Shown: one piece after another, positions 61,200-64,000 of the stretch
Numbering within the stretch: the stretch's first letter is position 1
Layout: each line of letters opens with the position of its first letter
DNA from: Paenibacillus antibioticophila
GTDB lineage: Bacteria > Bacillota > Bacilli > Paenibacillales > Paenibacillaceae
Reading direction: 5' to 3'
NCBI RefSeq assembly: GCF_000455265.1
Contig: NZ_HG005142.1
Location: 338,458-402,457, forward strand
Length of the DNA: 64,000 nucleotides
Notes under the pieces: model-generated
Database searches by the model: none
Told to the model about the DNA's origin: nothing
What the model saw: the letters and a program-made list of their open reading frames with translations, nothing else
Position numbers and translations under genes: made by a program

Positions 61200-61260
61200 A
61201 AAATTCAGGCGCGGGCGGGCCATAGGCTCGCCTGTCTGCCCATTCTAGGGGAGGCTGCCG

Positions 61261-62202
61261 ATGGAAGCCATCACGAGCCGCAAAGCGGCCAAAACTGCAC
61301 CTCGGAAACAAAAATCGCTGTTGAAACGTAAGGAAGCCTGGATCTTTTATTTGCTGGTTTCCCCCTGGCTGATCCATTTGGTCGCTCTGGATGCAGGTCC
61401 GATGCTGGCCTCGCTGTATTTCAGCTTTACGGAATGGAATATGCTGACCGCTCCGGAATGGGTCGGCCTTAGCAATTATGCGGACGCGTTGACGAAAGAT
61501 CCATTGTTTTGGAAGTCGTTGGCCATTACATTCGGCTTCGCCATCGTCTCGGTACCGCTGAATTTGGTCGTCGGCCTGGCGCTGGCGCTGCTCCTTAACA
61601 CCTCCTTGCCGGGTACCAGGCTGTTTCGCACCATCTATTACTTGCCATCGCAAATCAACGGCGTCGCGGTAATGGTCATGTGGGTATTCGTCTTTAACCC
61701 GGATTTGGGATTGCTGAATACCTTGCTTGCCCAATTTGGCATCCAAGGCCCGGGCTGGATTTTTGATCCGAACTGGGCGCTTCCTTCCCTGGTCTTTATG
61801 AACCTGTGGTCGGTAGGCGGCGGGACGATCATTTGGCTGGCGGGACTGAAGGGAATTCCCGACTCTCTCTACGAATCGGCGACGCTGGACGGCGCAAACG
61901 CCTGGAAACGATTCAGATATATTACGCTGCCGCTGCTGACGCCGACGATTTTTTTCAATCTGATCACCGGCATCATCGGCGCCTTGCAAAAATTCGGCGA
62001 GGCTTATGTCATGACTAAAGGCGGGCCGCTGAACTCTACCCGTTTCTTCAACTATCATTTGTACGATTACGCCTTCGGGAAATTCGAAATGGGCTTCGCC
62101 TCCGCCCTCGCTTGGCTGCTGTTTGTGATCATCTTGGCCTTGACGCTGCTTGTATTTTCCACTTCCGGGCGGTGGGTTTATTACGGAGGAGACAAAAAAT
62201 GA
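61261..62202 (+). CDS. Sugar ABC transporter permease (MalF/UgpA-like)
   Basis: A 313-residue permease with six predicted helices (about 28-300) and the cytosolic EAA loop 'LYESATLDGANAWKRFRYITLPLL' (about 200-223, cut across a turn) that docks with the ATPase. It belongs to the CUT1 carbohydrate-uptake class. AGGGGAGG precedes the ATG. It ends by overlapping the next permease's start by 4 bp (ATGA). Confidence 0.93.
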   Translation: MEAITSRKAAKTAPRKQKSLLKRKEAWIFYLLVSPWLIHLVALDAGPMLASLYFSFTEWNMLTAPEWVGLSNYADALTKDPLFWKSLAITFGFAIVSVPLNLVVGLALALLLNTSLPGTRLFRTIYYLPSQINGVAVMVMWVFVFNPDLGLLNTLLAQFGIQGPGWIFDPNWALPSLVFMNLWSVGGGTIIWLAGLKGIPDSLYESATLDGANAWKRFRYITLPLLTPTIFFNLITGIIGALQKFGEAYVMTKGGPLNSTRFFNYHLYDYAFGKFEMGFASALAWLLFVIILALTLLVFSTSGRWVYYGGDKK

Positions 62203-63032
62203 CACTAAAAAAACATCCGCTGCTCGGCTCCCTGCTTTATCTGTTGCTCGGCGTCGGCTCTATTGCGATGCTGTTCCCGTTCGTATGGATGCTGTCAACA
62301 TCGTTTAAGAGCGATGCACAATTGTATGCCTGGCCTCCGGTCTGGCTGCCGTTGCCTTTGCAGGTTGAAAACTATGCCCGAGCGTTCACCAAGCTTCCGT
62401 TTGGCCTATGGTTCGGAAATACCGCCCTTATTACGGTGCTTAGCGTATTCGGGACGCTTCTGTCCTGCACGGTTACCGCTTACGGGTTTGCCCGCTATCG
62501 CGCGCCGGGGCGCGGCGTGCTGTTCATGATCATGATCTCCACGATGATGATACCCTGGACCGTGGTGATGATTCCGAAGTTTTTCCTGTTTACGCAGATC
62601 GGCTGGGTGAACACGTTTTTGCCGCTAACGGTGCCCAGCTTTTTCGGCAACGCCTTTTACGTGTTTTTGCTGCGGCAATTTTTCCTGACCATCCCTCCAG
62701 ATACGGAAGAAGCAGCCAAAATCGACGGGGCCGGCGTTTTCGGCATCCTGTGGCATGTGATGCTGCCCGTTACGGTGCCAGTGCTCATCACTGTGGCGAT
62801 TTTCCAGTTCGATGCGGCGTGGAACGACTTTCTTCAGCCGTTGATCTATTTGAACAAACAGGAACTGTTTACGATTTCGTTAGGGATGAACTTTTTTAAC
62901 GGACAATTCGATGTGCAATGGAACTATTTGATGGCCGTCGCCTGCGTGGCGATGCTGCCTACGGTCATTCTGTTCTTTATCGGACAAAAATACTTTGTGC
63001 AAGGCATTGCCTTGACCGGCATCAAGGGCTGA
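62199..63032 (+). CDS. Sugar ABC transporter permease (MalG/UgpE-like)
   Basis: Start at ATG 62199, preceded by GGAGGAG and overlapping the stop of the first permease, giving 277 residues. Six helices and the EAA loop 'EEAAKIDGAGVFGILWHVMLP' (about 172-192, trimmed) as in CUT1 MalG-type permeases. Heterodimer partner of 61261-62202. The operon lacks an ATPase gene within the window. Confidence 0.93.
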   Translation: MTLKKHPLLGSLLYLLLGVGSIAMLFPFVWMLSTSFKSDAQLYAWPPVWLPLPLQVENYARAFTKLPFGLWFGNTALITVLSVFGTLLSCTVTAYGFARYRAPGRGVLFMIMISTMMIPWTVVMIPKFFLFTQIGWVNTFLPLTVPSFFGNAFYVFLLRQFFLTIPPDTEEAAKIDGAGVFGILWHVMLPVTVPVLITVAIFQFDAAWNDFLQPLIYLNKQELFTISLGMNFFNGQFDVQWNYLMAVACVAMLPTVILFFIGQKYFVQGIALTGIKG

Positions 63033-63064
63033 CTTGTCGCTTACTTGTTTAGGAGGGTTTTTCG

Positions 63065-64000
63065 TTGAGAATCGTTGTGCTTGGTGATTTCCATATCGAT
63101 GGACAACACCCGGAATTAACTATAAAAGCCATGGAGGACGTGGCGATGATTGCCCCCGATTTAGTGATTCCGCTGGGGGATTTCGGAAGAAACGGACGGA
63201 TCGGCCGTCCGGAAGGCTTGCGGGAAGCAAAGGAACATCTTGACCGGACTCAGGCGCCCCTACGCCCGATCATGGGCAATCACGATCTGGAGCGGGAATC
63301 CGGCGGCGTGCAGCCAAGCGGTACGATGGAAAAAGCGTTTTTGGATATTTTCGGCTTGCAAGAGCCTTACGGCGTCCTGGAATTTCGCGAGTGGCGGCTG
63401 TTTTTCGCCTCGACCGAGCCCCAACCCGCCGATTCCTGTTACGATGTGCAGGAATGTTATGCGACAGATCGCCAGTTTGACGCGCTGGTCACCAAATTGA
63501 AGGAACGGCCGGGCGTGCCGGTGATCTTCTTTACCCATGCGCCGCCGATCGGAAGCGGCCTGCGGACGGTCCCCCGCGTTCATGTGCGTTCTACGAACGC
63601 TTACCTGGATCAGAACCATGACCCTTATCGCTGGCTGGAGCTTGTCCGCAGCTTTCCGGAGATCGTTATGTGGTTCTCTGCCCACTATCATCTTAGCCAG
63701 GGGTATGTTAACTCCCATACGCTCATACAAGGCACCCATTTCTTTCTGACCGGTGTTCATAGCTCCTGCACCCGGGACGGCAAGCGGCAGTCGCGCGTGA
63801 TTGATATTCACCCGGCAGGCCTTAGCGTACGCACGCTGGACCATATCGAACGCCGGATTACGGAAGAAGGCACGTTTGCGTGGAAAGGAAGTCCGGGCAC
63901 ACTCATGGGCCTTAACGTTGAAACGGCTTCCTCGTTTTCCGGAACCGGAAGCCAGAAGCTCCTCGCTGGGGCTTTTGCCGATCAAAACGGCGCTAAGCGG
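63065..64000 (+). CDS. Metallophosphoesterase, 3' end beyond the window
   Basis: TTG start at 63065 follows AGGAGGG (about 63051-63057). The frame stays open for all 312 remaining codons. The calcineurin-like motifs are complete: 'VLGDFHIDG' (GDxH, about 5-13), 'PLGDFGRNG' (GD, about 44-52), 'IMGNHDLE' (GNHD, about 77-84), 'FFTHAPP' (about 155-161) and 'WFSAHYHLS' (GHxH-like, about 202-210). It hydrolyses phosphomonoesters or diesters with two metal ions. No signal peptide. It follows the second permease by 32 bp, so the operon imports and cleaves a phosphorylated compound. Confidence 0.88.
   Translation, partial: MRIVVLGDFHIDGQHPELTIKAMEDVAMIAPDLVIPLGDFGRNGRIGRPEGLREAKEHLDRTQAPLRPIMGNHDLERESGGVQPSGTMEKAFLDIFGLQEPYGVLEFREWRLFFASTEPQPADSCYDVQECYATDRQFDALVTKLKERPGVPVIFFTHAPPIGSGLRTVPRVHVRSTNAYLDQNHDPYRWLELVRSFPEIVMWFSAHYHLSQGYVNSHTLIQGTHFFLTGVHSSCTRDGKRQSRVIDIHPAGLSVRTLDHIERRITEEGTFAWKGSPGTLMGLNVETASSFSGTGSQKLLAGAFADQNGAKR

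Noticed and set aside
61102..62205. 367-codon open frame antisense to the SBP/permease genes
   Set aside because: It lies fully opposite well-supported ABC transporter genes, is Gln/Arg-rich as expected for an antisense shadow, and has no ribosome binding site or family match.
63260..63985. 241-codon minus-strand open frame at the end of the window
   Set aside because: Opposite the metallophosphoesterase, whose motifs are complete on the plus strand.

Overview
The window looks like a chromosomal segment of a low-to-mid GC, spore-former-type Firmicute, most likely Paenibacillus or a close relative. The reasons are strong AGGAGG ribosome binding sites, frequent TTG/GTG (and probably one CTG) starts, S-layer-homology anchoring, ComP/ComA-like two-component proteins, and protein families typical of Paenibacillus. 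This assignment is inference; no rRNA or tRNA gene is visible.

Layout. 1-1407: end of a TetR gene, a flavodoxin-like quinone reductase and its divergent HxlR regulator. 1544-9922: a long run of minus-strand genes holding a nucleotidyltransferase, a hydrolase-remnant/methyltransferase fusion, a MerR regulator, two ABC-2 exporters and four small cytosolic proteins (SnoaL-like, GyrI-like, DinB-like, DUF3788), which reads as a drug-stress block. 9987-22561: one-component regulators each beside one effector gene: a CPBP-like protein, an APH-type phosphotransferase with AraC, MerR-GyrI, AraC-GyrI, MarR with DUF6544, DMT exporter with LysR, SDR with MerR, and an MDR oxidoreductase. 22757-29181: a PTS beta-glucoside operon (EIIBC, LacI, GH1 phospho-glucosidase, iron-sulfur ene-reductase, EIIA) with two LacI-type operators. 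29487-39204: chemoreceptor, two divergent XRE regulators around an 18-bp inverted repeat, an orphan ComP/ComA-like pair, a serine hydrolase with three SLH domains, and an SDR. 39302-46938: SDR/TetR pair, an AT-rich TetR/metallo-beta-lactamase/FAH cassette, an XRE regulator split by an amber codon, and an FMN reductase-Dabb-SDR operon. 46939-57304: gene remnants, MerR with alpha/beta hydrolase, MarR with RidA and an FAD monooxygenase, MFS with ArsR, TetR with a double SnoaL protein, and an ABC-2-like membrane protein. 57511-64000: lipoprotein, DeoR regulator, and a divergent operon of MBL hydrolase, sugar-type ABC importer and a metallophosphoesterase that runs off the end.

Two themes stand out. 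First, about 21 transcription regulators occur in 64 kb, mostly next to a single oxidoreductase, hydrolase or exporter. Several of their operators can be read directly: 19-bp-spacer MerR promoters, a repeated ArsR operator with a leaderless ArsR start, MarR palindromes and LacI operators. Second, the intergenic spaces hold decayed genes (VOC/PhnB, CPBP, MarR, quinone reductase, LysR, SIS isomerase, MFS), so the region appears to have a history of gain and loss of accessory stress genes.

The best candidates for undescribed biology are the PTS/phospho-glucosidase/ene-reductase operon, the MBL/ABC/metallophosphoesterase operon, the ComP/ComA pair without ComQX, and the AT-rich lactonase/FAH cassette. 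I saw no CRISPR array, prophage or intact insertion sequence.
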